Assembly (NCBI GenBank): GCA_030867875.1 | Contig: JAOWCC010000286.1 | Span: forward strand, 1,922,001-1,986,000 | Length of the DNA stretch: 64,000 bases | DNA from: Actinernus sp. WN-2022 | Lineage: Eukaryota; Cnidaria; Anthozoa; Actiniaria; Actinernidae | Direction: 5' to 3' | In this document: piece after piece, positions 7,465 to 15,445 of the stretch | How the letters are laid out: each line of letters opens with the position of its first letter | Numbering within the stretch: position 1 is the stretch's first letter | Made by a program: the position numbers and the translations under genes | The notes under the pieces: model-generated | Database searches by the model: none | Told to the model about the DNA's origin: nothing | What the model saw: only the letters and a program-made list of their open reading frames with translations

Positions 7465-8087
7465 TGGATTCCTTGGTAGAACACATCCCATTCAACTCAC
7501 TCATAGTAGGTCCAACGAATTGTGGAAAGACTGCATTTCTCATAGAACAACTTCGTGGACCATTTCGTGGTAAGTTCGATTACATAGTACTGATTTGTCC
7601 TACGTATGCCCACAACAAGACCTATCGCGGATTCGCAAATCGAGATCCTCGTTTCTTCGTCATATCACCACCGCAGGATGCCATCGATGCTACGTTAAGT
7701 ATTTGCGCGACCTTTTGGTTGGGCACCAATACTCTATTGATTCTCGATGATTGCGCCGCATCGAAGGACGTCAAGAAACGAACTGACAAACTAGTAGATT
7801 TAGCATTCTCTGCTCGACATATAGGACTATCTATTTGGGTACTATCCCAACAATTAACGAGTATATGTAAACCTTTTCGTGAGAACGTAGCTATCGTAGT
7901 AGCGTTTCATACGGCATCGGTTATAGATGGAAAGAGGATATTTGATGATTACGGAGGCTCACAAGAATGTAATAAATTACGAATGATACTTCGATCTCAT
8001 AAGTTTGCTCGCATATGTTTCTGTTTGCGACATCCTTTTGCAGTAGTGTTAGAGATACCCGCACCTATAACATATTATCATGGATGA
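7464..8087 (+). CDS. A32-like / FtsK-HerA-type genome packaging ATPase
   Basis: A 207-residue P-loop ATPase that would drive viral DNA into the capsid. Walker A is GPTNCGKT (residues 16-23), Walker B is TLLILDDC (Asp95-Asp96), and a downstream VLSQQLTSI segment supplies the polar sensor residue typical of A32-like ATPases. The ATG overlaps the capsid gene stop (TGATG), implying translational coupling, and its end overlaps the next start by eight bases. The length is normal for Polinton ATPases, and it appears intact. Confidence 0.9.
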   Translation: MDSLVEHIPFNSLIVGPTNCGKTAFLIEQLRGPFRGKFDYIVLICPTYAHNKTYRGFANRDPRFFVISPPQDAIDATLSICATFWLGTNTLLILDDCAASKDVKKRTDKLVDLAFSARHIGLSIWVLSQQLTSICKPFRENVAIVVAFHTASVIDGKRIFDDYGGSQECNKLRMILRSHKFARICFCLRHPFAVVLEIPAPITYYHG

Positions 8088-8656
8088 ATACGTCAAAGAA
8101 CTGGAAGGTGAGGATTTAACAGGTCCACCACCCAAATTGGACTTTTCAACCGAATTGGAGGATATAGAAGAATATCGGGAAGTACTTAAGACCTTACCTG
8201 TATTGGGTAAAACGAAAGAATGTCTAGGACAGAATTTCTCCCTAACAGATATAACTAAACTATCTGAGAAGGACGTAAAACGCTTATATAGTAGATACCA
8301 GGCCGTAGTAGCAAATAACGGTACACTTAGTAGATGGTGTACTACGTCAAGCTACTCGCGCAGTCTCATACGTAGCTGCACTCTCATGCGTAGCTACACT
8401 AGACGACCAACAAGCACTGTTTAAGGATCTACAAGAAAACCAATTAGCCCGCCATCAGATATCTATGGCGGCTGGTCGATTAGCACTTAAACACGGTCGA
8501 TTTGTAGCTCTAGCTAGTGTCTTGTTCAATATAGCTGATCACATAGTCATTCCTGGTACACCTATTGAACCTTCGCAAGTAACTACTATATCAAATCAAG
8601 ATGGAGGAACAGACGGATCAGATAACTGCGAATCCTCCGACGACTGTACCAACTAA
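8080..8656 (+). CDS. Virion-cluster protein of unknown function, apparently frameshifted
   Basis: The ATG at 8080 opens an acidic N-terminal half (MDEYVKELEGEDLTGPPPKL), which runs into a low-quality tail and stops at 8422-8424. A second frame, open from 8312 to 8656, reads as a helical Ala-rich continuation containing MAAGRLALKHGRFVALASVL. The switch is +1 and must lie in 8312-8422, most naturally near 8320-8335. There the in-frame codons CTT AGT resemble the CTT-AG core of known +1 shift sites, though an indel is as likely. I recall unnamed homologues in cnidarian Polinton-like elements. It overlaps the ATPase upstream and the 8601 gene downstream. Confidence 0.6.
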
Positions 8657-8944
8657 GAAAGGAAAAGATCCAAAGCGTGTTGCAGCAGGAAAATTAGCTT
8701 GGGAGAAGGTCACTGCCCGTGCAAAAGAAGCTCAAAGGGTGAAAATGAACCGTCCAAAGAAACTGATGTAGAGAAAGGTCGGTTCGAAAACCTGGCTATC
8801 CTTACAGTCATCGGTACAGGCGCTACGTTGGTTGGCACGTACTATGCATACAAAAAGTATGTAGATGGCAATAAGTGCGTTGCCGCCATTAGCACGACAC
8901 GACCTGCAGCTCCGACAAAGCCAACGGTACCAGACATGGAGTAA
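8601..8944 (+). CDS. Small basic single-pass membrane protein, apparently frameshifted
   Basis: The ATG at 8601 opens MEEQTDQITANPP followed by a Lys/Arg/Ala-rich helix (KDPKRVAAGKLAWEKV), ending at 8769-8771. The other frame, open from 8657 to 8944, contributes a membrane segment (LAILTVIGTGATLVGTYYAY) and a short polar tail. A basic helix followed by one membrane span is a recurring layout for small Polinton-like virion proteins. A -1 change within about 8740-8768 links the halves; the A-rich CCAAAGAAAC at 8754-8763 is the obvious candidate for slippage or an indel. Confidence 0.55.
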
Positions 8945-8982
8945 CACTTAAAGACTAGAGACTATACTATACATATGTTAAG

Positions 8983-9192
8983 ATGGATAAAGAATTGATG
9001 AAGACGGCAACCGATGCATCTATAATTGTAGGACTCGCTGCTGGTATTGGGTGGATCGTAAAAAAGACTACCAAGGAATCTATGCTTAGTGATCCTTCTT
9101 CTTCCCTAGTAAATTACGCAAAGTGGACTGCCGTGATAGTTGGTAGCTTGTACGCGAAACAATATCTTGAGAAACAAAAGATCATACCATAA
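8983..9192 (+). CDS. Small two-span membrane protein
   Basis: A 69-residue protein with two hydrophobic segments (about 12-27, IIVGLAAGIGWIV, and about 45-58, WTAVIVGSLYA) joined by a polar loop and ending in a Lys-rich tail. It is preceded by TATA-like TATACTATACATATGTTAAG. The stop overlaps the next ATG (TAATG). Unknown function; position suggests a virion membrane component. Confidence 0.6.
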   Translation: MDKELMKTATDASIIVGLAAGIGWIVKKTTKESMLSDPSSSLVNYAKWTAVIVGSLYAKQYLEKQKIIP

Positions 9193-9617
9193 TGGCGGCA
9201 GCAATTGCTATGACAGTTTTTGGCGCCGTTTTGAATGCGACGGCATTTACTGGTGGTGGTATACTAGCTAGAATGATTGGAAAGGGTGATATAGATACAG
9301 AACGAGAGAGACACGATAGAGCCATTGAAAAACAAGAATCTGAAATGACAGCGTATAGAACCGAACGTCAAAGACTATACGACTTTGCACAAAATCAGGA
9401 AGGTCTTGAACGCGATGCATACGACGTTCAAAGAGATACCAACGAAGCCTTCGTACAATCCGATAAGTTACGTAAGCTGCTTAAACGGCTCAAAGGAATG
9501 AAAGAACCCCGCTTATCTGACTACTACCGACCCTCAAACAATCAGAAGACTGGTGAGTTGCTCTACGTCGGTGGTGGAATGCTAGGCGCTGGATACGCTA
9601 TTAGTAGATGGCTATAG
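9192..9617 (+). CDS. Coiled-coil protein with flanking hydrophobic segments
   Basis: A 141-residue protein. The hydrophobic N-terminus (AIAMTVFGAVLNATAFTGGG) is followed by a charged helix at about 35-95 rich in Glu, Arg and Gln (RERHDRAIEKQESEM), and a short Gly-rich hydrophobic end (GGGMLGAGYAISRWL). It is translationally coupled to the preceding gene by TAATG. No family recognised. It is last in the rightward virion cluster. Confidence 0.6.
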   Translation: MAAAIAMTVFGAVLNATAFTGGGILARMIGKGDIDTERERHDRAIEKQESEMTAYRTERQRLYDFAQNQEGLERDAYDVQRDTNEAFVQSDKLRKLLKRLKGMKEPRLSDYYRPSNNQKTGELLYVGGGMLGAGYAISRWL

Positions 9618-9625
9618 CCATTGCC

Positions 9626-9800
9626 ACTACTACTAGGTTACTACTAGGCTACTACTAGGTTACTACTAGGCTACTACTAGGTTACTACTAGGCTACTACT
9701 AGGCTACTACTAGGTTACTACTAAGCTACTACTAGGCTACTACTAGGTTACTACTAGGTCACTACTAGGCTACTACTAGGTTACTACTAAGCTACTACTA
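9626..9800. repeat. 11-bp tandem repeat (TAGGTTACTAC/TAGGCTACTAC)
   Basis: About 16 copies of an 11-bp unit alternate mainly between TAGGTTACTAC and TAGGCTACTAC. The unit length is not a multiple of three and stops occur in several frames, so it is non-coding. It separates the virion cluster from the integrase gene. Confidence 0.9.
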
Positions 9801-9810
9801 AAAATACAAA

Positions 9811-9817
9811 AAAAAGG

Positions 9818-9850
<33 letters not shown>

Positions 9851-9900
9851 AGAAAGGAATAAGGACCGGTTGGATAGGTTCTTATTTTTTTTTTTTTTTA
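9811..9900. terminator. A-run/T-run hairpin before the integrase gene
   Basis: A long A tract (about 9811-9848) leads to AATAAGGACC (9858-9867), which pairs with GGTTCTTATT (9877-9886) with one G-T wobble, followed by a T tract. This is the same design as the hairpin at 1531-1590 and lies downstream of the virion cluster. A 3'-end signal is inferred. The homopolymer lengths may be unreliable. Confidence 0.5.
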
Positions 9901-9916
9901 TCTGTTGAAGGCTAGA

Positions 9917-10939
9917 ATGCATAGACGTATAATGGATGCTAAACTTGCGAGTATCTTCTATGGTCCTATGGGCTACTGGAAAGGTCACGCTGCAATTGAC
10001 AAGCTATCGGTAGCAGCGAAAGCATCGGAAGACGTAGCTAAGAGTTGGTTGGAAAAGCAATCTATATGGCAAGTATATCTACCACCACCAAAACACATTC
10101 CACGTCCGCATTGGACCGTATCGAAACCAAATGAAGTCCACCAAGCTGATTTGATATTCTTACCACACGATCGACCTGGGCGTGGACGAAAGCTATACAA
10201 GTACGCTTTAGTAGTAATCGATGTAGCTTCTCGATACAAAGAAGCCGAACCTTTAGCATCTAAAGATAGCGGCGAAGTTGCTGCGGCATTCGAACGAATC
10301 TACAAGCGTAGTCCACTCGAATGGCCAAAGACGTTGCAAGTAGACCCTGGTAGAGAATTCATGGGGCGTATGTCTGAAACGCTAGAACTACATGGTACGA
10401 AAGTTCAACGGGGCGAGGCTGGTAATCATAGAGCGCAAAGCTTCGTCGAACGAGCAAATAGAACGATAGCTGAAAGATTGTTTGGATATCAATATGCAAA
10501 AGAGATGGTACTTACATCTGAAGGATCGAATGCACGTAGTAGAGAATGGGTATTGAGGCTTCCTGATGTTATCAAGGCTATGAACAATGAAGTTACTCGA
10601 CTTACTGGTAAAGAGCCTTCAAATTCTATAGAGACACAACAAGTAAACATAAAGACTCCTACATATTCTCGAACTATTGGATTGGATGAAAAGCGACTAC
10701 CATTTGACGTTTTAGTTCGATATCTCTATGCATCTGGAGAATTGGAAGGTGGAACTAAACGAGCGACTGATCCTGTATGGAGTTTACAGACATATTATAT
10801 TTCTCGAAGTGTGGTATCATCAAATCAACCTGTTCTATACTATTTAGGAAAAGATGCACCAAAGCGAGGGTTCGTTCGTGAAGAGATACAAGTGATACCA
10901 CCAGATACAGAACTACCACCAAAAGGTATTCTAAGATAG
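9917..10939 (+). CDS. Retroviral-type DDE integrase
   Basis: About 340 residues from the ATG at 9917; a second ATG at 9932 is equally plausible. It catalyses insertion of the linear viral DNA and produces the short target duplication. The rve core reads from HQADLIFL (Asp78) through LQVDPGREF (Asp143) to SFVERANRTIAERLF (Glu178), giving a D,D35E spacing. The N-terminal region (about 1-60) is a small helical domain typical of Polinton integrases. No clear HHCC zinc finger or chromodomain is seen. The C-terminal 100 residues look like a small DNA-binding beta domain. It is convergent with the polymerase gene, overlapping nine bases at their stops. The catalytic triad is intact. Confidence 0.93.
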   Translation: MHRRIMDAKLASIFYGPMGYWKGHAAIDKLSVAAKASEDVAKSWLEKQSIWQVYLPPPKHIPRPHWTVSKPNEVHQADLIFLPHDRPGRGRKLYKYALVVIDVASRYKEAEPLASKDSGEVAAAFERIYKRSPLEWPKTLQVDPGREFMGRMSETLELHGTKVQRGEAGNHRAQSFVERANRTIAERLFGYQYAKEMVLTSEGSNARSREWVLRLPDVIKAMNNEVTRLTGKEPSNSIETQQVNIKTPTYSRTIGLDEKRLPFDVLVRYLYASGELEGGTKRATDPVWSLQTYYISRSVVSSNQPVLYYLGKDAPKRGFVREEIQVIPPDTELPPKGILR

Positions 10940-13900
10940 AAGCAAGTCACGAATAAAGTCGTCCATATCTTCATCCTCTGTAATGACGTTTTTACGATTG
11001 TAGGATAGTGTATCGATTGCGTTCGATATTATATTGCTAATAAAATCGGCTACTTCTTCATTATCTGGGAAAAAGTCTCCATGACCGTAGGCTATCGTAT
11101 CTATTCCGTTTGCTAAAATACATCTCTTACTATCGAATGGTGATAGAGATACTTTATTCATATGTATGCCATACATTCTATGACCTTCACTTCGAAGCAT
11201 ATCCATACCATGGTGGAACACTTTCTTGTCTAGTAAGCACTCCTTGTATTGTTCATGTCGAATACGATGTTTCACAACTGCCTTCTTCGTACCTTTAGCT
11301 TTCCGAATCTCCCCACCATCTACTTTCAAGATCGAGTAGAGCTTCGATCGTAGTCCAACGTATTCAACAATGGGAATACCTCCACATTCGTCTTTCATTT
11401 TACCAAGTACTTTCTTGTTGGATACGTCGTATGATGGATGGTCTTTACTGTAGTTGCTCGTATCGTAGAAACGTTTAATGGCTTTCATGTCTGCATAGAT
11501 ATCCTCAGTTTCGATGTGTAGCAATAGGCTATCGGTATCTGTATATAGTAGATTACAACGTTGTCCATACTGCCGATTGAGCTCGTTGTAGTAGAAGTCA
11601 TACATTAAATGTTTTGAGAGATCTAGAATCGACATTCCAACATATACTGGACGGTTCAGTAGTAACTTGCTTTTGTAATTATGTACGGCGGCTAGATCAT
11701 TGTCAAAGATCGTAGAGCGAGCATAACTAGGTTTATTCAAGAGACGTTGTAGTCTGATTCCTTCTGAGGAGCGAATTAGTTTGATATCTACGCGCTTTCG
11801 TAGATTCTCCATTGTCTTACCAAATACACTATTGTTCATTAATTTGTAGAGTTCCTGCTCGAATGGGCTCTTCGCTTGTTTTCGTAATTCTGTATTCATT
11901 CGTATGTATGGCTCCATCCATGGTGATTGATCGAATCGTAGTACTCTATGGATCTTTTTCAAACGTATGCCAAGAGATAGATATAGTTGTAGATTGCGGT
12001 AGTGGAGCACGTATCGTTCTTTGTTATACAAGTTAGGTACAAGCTTTTCCACTTTCAAGGATCCATTTCCTTCGTATAGCTCCTCGAATAGATTTGTCTG
12101 ATACTCTGAGAACCAAGCTTTATTCACTTGCATTCTTTCAGGAGCTAACGGATAGCTGTTATGCATATCGTGAAGTTCTCGAGGGTATTCAAGGTCAACT
12201 TCGAGGATGTAACCTACATCGGAATCGGTTGCAAGAATGGTGATTTGCTCTTCCGTTGGTGTACACCATTCAAAGCCCCCCGTTGGTAGTGGCTGACTCA
12301 TCGCCCATCCATATAGGTTGTTGGCATCAAGATAGAGTATATAGCTATTTGGCTTATCGGGGTCGAAATCGGGCACGTTTGGATTGTTTGCCTTGGCCTT
12401 GCGTTGAGACACCATGGATATACCGCCACGTAAACCTTTCTCAATGAATAGATGCATGTCGTAGTCGGTTAATAGTTCAAGCTCCGCTCCGGTCTTCTTT
12501 AACAACGCATCCCACGATAGACCAGGACTCGTATAGTAGTGAGCTGGATCTAATCCGTAGTTTTGCATACATGTTGCACGAAAGGTCTCAAATACATCTG
12601 CTAGAAGAAGTACGTCAGTTTGGAGGTAAAGATCGTGGTAGTCACCTAATGTCTTACAATCAAATACGTTCCAAACTTCTAATGCATGTTCATAATCTTC
12701 ATCGGATATATCCTCTAGGCTTAGCTTGCTATAGAATGATTCTTTCGGTGGAAGAGAAGTCTCAGTGAATCTATCCCAAGAGTCCATGTACTCATATGGA
12801 TAAACGCCTTTGCGTAGTAGCAACTTGTTTTTCTCTGGGTCTGGTGTATGCTTCGAAGTTTGTTGAAAGGTGTCTGGGGTAGAACTTGCTACCAACTTGT
12901 CAAGAGAGGATGGTAGAAATTGTATGCTATCGATGAACCGTAGGTTGCCAAGTGAGAATGAAATGTATTTCTCCATATTATTTGGAATGCAAGAGATATC
13001 GCCCTCTGTCTTGGAAATAGATTGCATCAGTAGGTGAGAATCGTATCCACGTAGATTGTGGAATACAACTGGGATGATAGGTGAGATACGTAATTTGAGA
13101 TTACATACCTTATGTGCTGCGCCTCGGAACTCACCTGAGATATGACAGTGGTCGCGTACTCTATCGTTGTCCAATAAAGGCTTATCACAAATATGACAAA
13201 TCGTTGCTTGATCAAAATACCTCTTGTTTTCCCGCGACATACATAGTGGTTTGGCTACTATGTCTTTGATCTTTCTTTCTTCATCTTGTAAACATAATAG
13301 AAATCGTTCGATCGTATCTATACCTCGATATAACACTGGTGGTTCGCTATAGCCATCGGAACGTACGACGATGTAGGAAAATCCGCAAGGGATATGTTCT
13401 TCTGTTTTCAACGTATTACTTTTCGTTGGGTCTTGGGCATATCCTTCGATCTTGGTGGTCAAAGCCTCAAGGTCTGCATAGATGACATAGGGAACTTTGA
13501 GCTGCTTGTGTACGTTCTGAAATGATAGTTTGTTGTTTTCCTCGGTAGGCATTTCAATTCGAATGGCTCTGTCATCAACACTATTGCACTCTGGAATGTG
13601 CTTTTCGAGGAGAGCTTCAGTGGTGTATCCATGTAAGCAACGCTCACAGAAGTGTTTCCTATGTTCGTACTTCGTTTGATCGAATAGAAGTTTGTTGAAA
13701 TCCTTGATCCAACAGTAGTGTTGCCGACCACTCTTTGGGCACTCTATTAGCAGTAGGTTAGCGCGCTCTAAGAAGGTCTCCTTCGAGATGTGGTGTACGA
13801 TCATACACTTTTCCTTATTGTCCCAACCAAAAACATTGATGGAGATTTCGTTCTGCTTCTCGAAGCGGGGAATTTGCGAGATTGGTGTTGACGAGTCATC

Positions 13901-14509
13901 TACCTTATCGAAGTTAAACCCATCATCCTCTTGATACTTTGATGTCCTTTCGGGATGTTGTTTGATCTTACACTTCCAAGCGCGCATTGACCAACGAAAG
14001 CAACGGTTGTCATAGTTCTTTACATTGATCACAGCTTTCTTATTTACAATTTCTTTGGGTAGTGGTAAGTGTGAATTTCCACGTAGTGGCTGGTATCGGG
14101 CAATGTTCAACCATAGAATGTTGACTTTATCTTCGACCCAGTTTGATCCTCGACTGATCCACTTCTCAATGTAGTTATAGATCTGAGCATGTGCTTCTAC
14201 TATTACTCCACGGATTCCAGCATCGTTGGTCAAAACGGCTTGCAAACTACGAAAGGTGACTATCTCGTATACTGGACCCTCAGGTTTGTCAAGCCGGAGC
14301 GTGATGTTCAAAGCTAGCTGAACCTTAAGGCTATGGAGGTCTTGGAGCTCTTCCTCTATCTTTTCAGTAGTCTGCTTTCGTACGCCGGTTAGGAAGGCGG
14401 CTGGATCTGCTCCTAGGGGGTGGTCATCCGGAATGTCGATCTTCCATCCCCATAAATATCCCTTGATGGTCCTTGGTGCTCGTCTGAACGTTAGTATATG
14501 TTCAGCCAT
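10931..14509 (-). CDS. polB: Protein-primed family B DNA polymerase with HNH-like insertion
   Basis: 1,192 residues from the ATG at 14509. The frame is open further upstream but only from a GTG. It replicates the element from protein-capped ends. An N-terminal region of about 330 residues, including a zinc-finger-like FCERCLHGYTTEALLEKH, precedes the exonuclease domain: Exo I YADLEA (Asp346, Glu348) and Exo II FHNLRGYDS. Between these lies an HNH/endonuclease VII-like zinc motif (CHIC, then DRVRDHCH, then AAHKVCN, about 438-470). Polymerase motif A is YLDANNLYGWAM (Asp728), B is KLMNNSVFGK (about 889-898), and C is YTDTDS (Asp991, Asp993). All key residues are present and the frame is uninterrupted. 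TATA-like TATTATATCATACC and a CCTATTAGAGGAG motif lie just upstream. Confidence 0.95.
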   Translation of the reverse strand: MAEHILTFRRAPRTIKGYLWGWKIDIPDDHPLGADPAAFLTGVRKQTTEKIEEELQDLHSLKVQLALNITLRLDKPEGPVYEIVTFRSLQAVLTNDAGIRGVIVEAHAQIYNYIEKWISRGSNWVEDKVNILWLNIARYQPLRGNSHLPLPKEIVNKKAVINVKNYDNRCFRWSMRAWKCKIKQHPERTSKYQEDDGFNFDKVDDSSTPISQIPRFEKQNEISINVFGWDNKEKCMIVHHISKETFLERANLLLIECPKSGRQHYCWIKDFNKLLFDQTKYEHRKHFCERCLHGYTTEALLEKHIPECNSVDDRAIRIEMPTEENNKLSFQNVHKQLKVPYVIYADLEALTTKIEGYAQDPTKSNTLKTEEHIPCGFSYIVVRSDGYSEPPVLYRGIDTIERFLLCLQDEERKIKDIVAKPLCMSRENKRYFDQATICHICDKPLLDNDRVRDHCHISGEFRGAAHKVCNLKLRISPIIPVVFHNLRGYDSHLLMQSISKTEGDISCIPNNMEKYISFSLGNLRFIDSIQFLPSSLDKLVASSTPDTFQQTSKHTPDPEKNKLLLRKGVYPYEYMDSWDRFTETSLPPKESFYSKLSLEDISDEDYEHALEVWNVFDCKTLGDYHDLYLQTDVLLLADVFETFRATCMQNYGLDPAHYYTSPGLSWDALLKKTGAELELLTDYDMHLFIEKGLRGGISMVSQRKAKANNPNVPDFDPDKPNSYILYLDANNLYGWAMSQPLPTGGFEWCTPTEEQITILATDSDVGYILEVDLEYPRELHDMHNSYPLAPERMQVNKAWFSEYQTNLFEELYEGNGSLKVEKLVPNLYNKERYVLHYRNLQLYLSLGIRLKKIHRVLRFDQSPWMEPYIRMNTELRKQAKSPFEQELYKLMNNSVFGKTMENLRKRVDIKLIRSSEGIRLQRLLNKPSYARSTIFDNDLAAVHNYKSKLLLNRPVYVGMSILDLSKHLMYDFYYNELNRQYGQRCNLLYTDTDSLLLHIETEDIYADMKAIKRFYDTSNYSKDHPSYDVSNKKVLGKMKDECGGIPIVEYVGLRSKLYSILKVDGGEIRKAKGTKKAVVKHRIRHEQYKECLLDKKVFHHGMDMLRSEGHRMYGIHMNKVSLSPFDSKRCILANGIDTIAYGHGDFFPDNEEVADFISNIISNAIDTLSYNRKNVITEDEDMDDFIRDLLLS

Positions 14510-14935
14510 GGTATGATATAATAAACTTGTAGCCACACTCCTCTAATAGGGCTGTGAAATGTAATACCTTGATCTAATATGGTATAGAAGTATGAGTAGT
14601 AAATAACGATTACGATAATATATGTTATAATACCTAGTAATCACACTCCTCTAATAGGGTTTTGAAATGTAATACCTTGATCTAATGTGGTGTAGAAATA
14701 TGATGGATGGACTATAATAGTAAATAATGATTATGACAATATATGTTATAATACCTAATAGCAACATTCCTCTAATAGGGTGTTAGAATACAATAAATTC
14801 ACTATAAACCAAGTGTTCGAACAAATGTTAATATATGCTTAGCCATGATATAATACCTATAACTACAATCCTTTAATGTAATGCATAAATACGATAGTAG
14901 TAAATAATACCTTATAAACACGTTTCTCTAATAGG
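14510..14935 (-). promoter_or_regulatory. Polymerase promoter and degenerate subterminal tandem repeats
   Basis: Four copies of (ACTC)CTCTAATAGG(G) occur at 14536-14551, 14643-14658, 14765-14780 and 14922-14935, with a worn one near 14866. The first two lie in repeat units of 107 and 122 bp sharing TGAAATGTAATACCTTGATCTAAT. Read on the minus strand, the first copy is 27 bp upstream of the polymerase ATG. Likely roles are promoter elements amplified by tandem duplication, or binding sites near the terminus. No gene is seen between 14510 and the right TIR. Confidence 0.6.
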
Positions 14936-14946
14936 ACGTTGAAATG

Positions 14947-15142
14947 TAAAAAATACAACGAAAAAATGAGGGTCTTATTATATGTTGTTTTTTCTTGTGT
15001 CATATGTTGTTTTTTGTTGCATCGGTTCGTTGAAATTTGTTGTACGTGTCCCAGCCGTTTGCTGCTCTTTGTTGCTTTTTTGTTGCATCGGTTCGTTGAA
15101 ATTTGTTGTATGTGTCCCAGAACCGCTACTTTATATACTACT
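14947..15142 (-). repeat. Right terminal inverted repeat
   Basis: Reverse-complement partner of 78-273, also 196 bp, with the same internal duplicated unit. A visible mismatch lies in the first unit (ACAACG on the left, ACAACA on the right). Confidence 0.93.
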
Positions 15143-15147
15143 AAAAG
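15142..15147. other. Target-site duplication, right copy (TAAAAG)
   Basis: Partner of 72-77, directly after the right TIR. Beyond it the sequence loses all similarity to the element. Confidence 0.75.
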
Positions 15148-15326
15148 TGATAGTATGCATTCAAAGGTTTCAAATGATATAAGTTACGGAGTGTTTTTTG
15201 GTCTAGATTCCAGATAAGTTGTAAAGTGAAAATTTAACAAGTTGCCGATCGGCGTCATAACACGTGGTGTTCATTCCATGTTCAATCGACTTCAATTCAA
15301 ACGGCTAAACGACTCGAGACGTGGGC

Positions 15327-15424
15327 TCTACCCTGCGAGCAGACCCTTATTTTCTATGGTTTTCGGTTTTCCCTTCCTCTGAAACCGAAAACCAAAGAAA
15401 ATAAGGGACTACAGGCTCGCAGGG
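15327..15424. mobile_element. 98-bp foldback element with 21-bp flanking direct repeats
   Basis: Ends CTACCCTGCGAG and CTCGCAGGG are inverted, and the interior is a near-perfect hairpin (CCCTTATTTTCT pairs with an inverted copy around a short loop). A 21-bp sequence starting TAAACGACTCGAGACG occurs exactly at 15306-15326 and 15425-15445. I recall elements with these ends as common in stony corals. A relative is at 52997-53101. Confidence 0.8.
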
Positions 15425-15445
15425 TAAACGACTCGAGACGTGGGC

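Larger units (their letters stand above)
78..15142. mobile_element. Polinton/Maverick-like integrated virus (provirus), complete end to end
   Basis: About 15.06 kb bounded by 196-bp terminal inverted repeats (TIRs) and a short target duplication. It carries the Polinton hallmark set: protein-primed PolB, a DDE integrase, an A32-type ATPase and candidate double and single jelly-roll capsid proteins. It has no introns and is densely coding on both strands. Left arm: TFIIS-like, Cys-rich and TFIIB-like genes. Middle: virion cluster. Right arm: integrase and polymerase. I see no adenovirus-type cysteine protease, helicase, RNA polymerase or capping enzyme. The transcription-factor genes set it apart from Polintons I know. 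The large genes are open, so insertion is probably recent, but three small genes look frameshifted. Confidence 0.9.

Noticed and set aside
9626..9800. CRISPR-like array
   Set aside because: Units are contiguous 11-mers without spacers, in a eukaryotic virus-like element.
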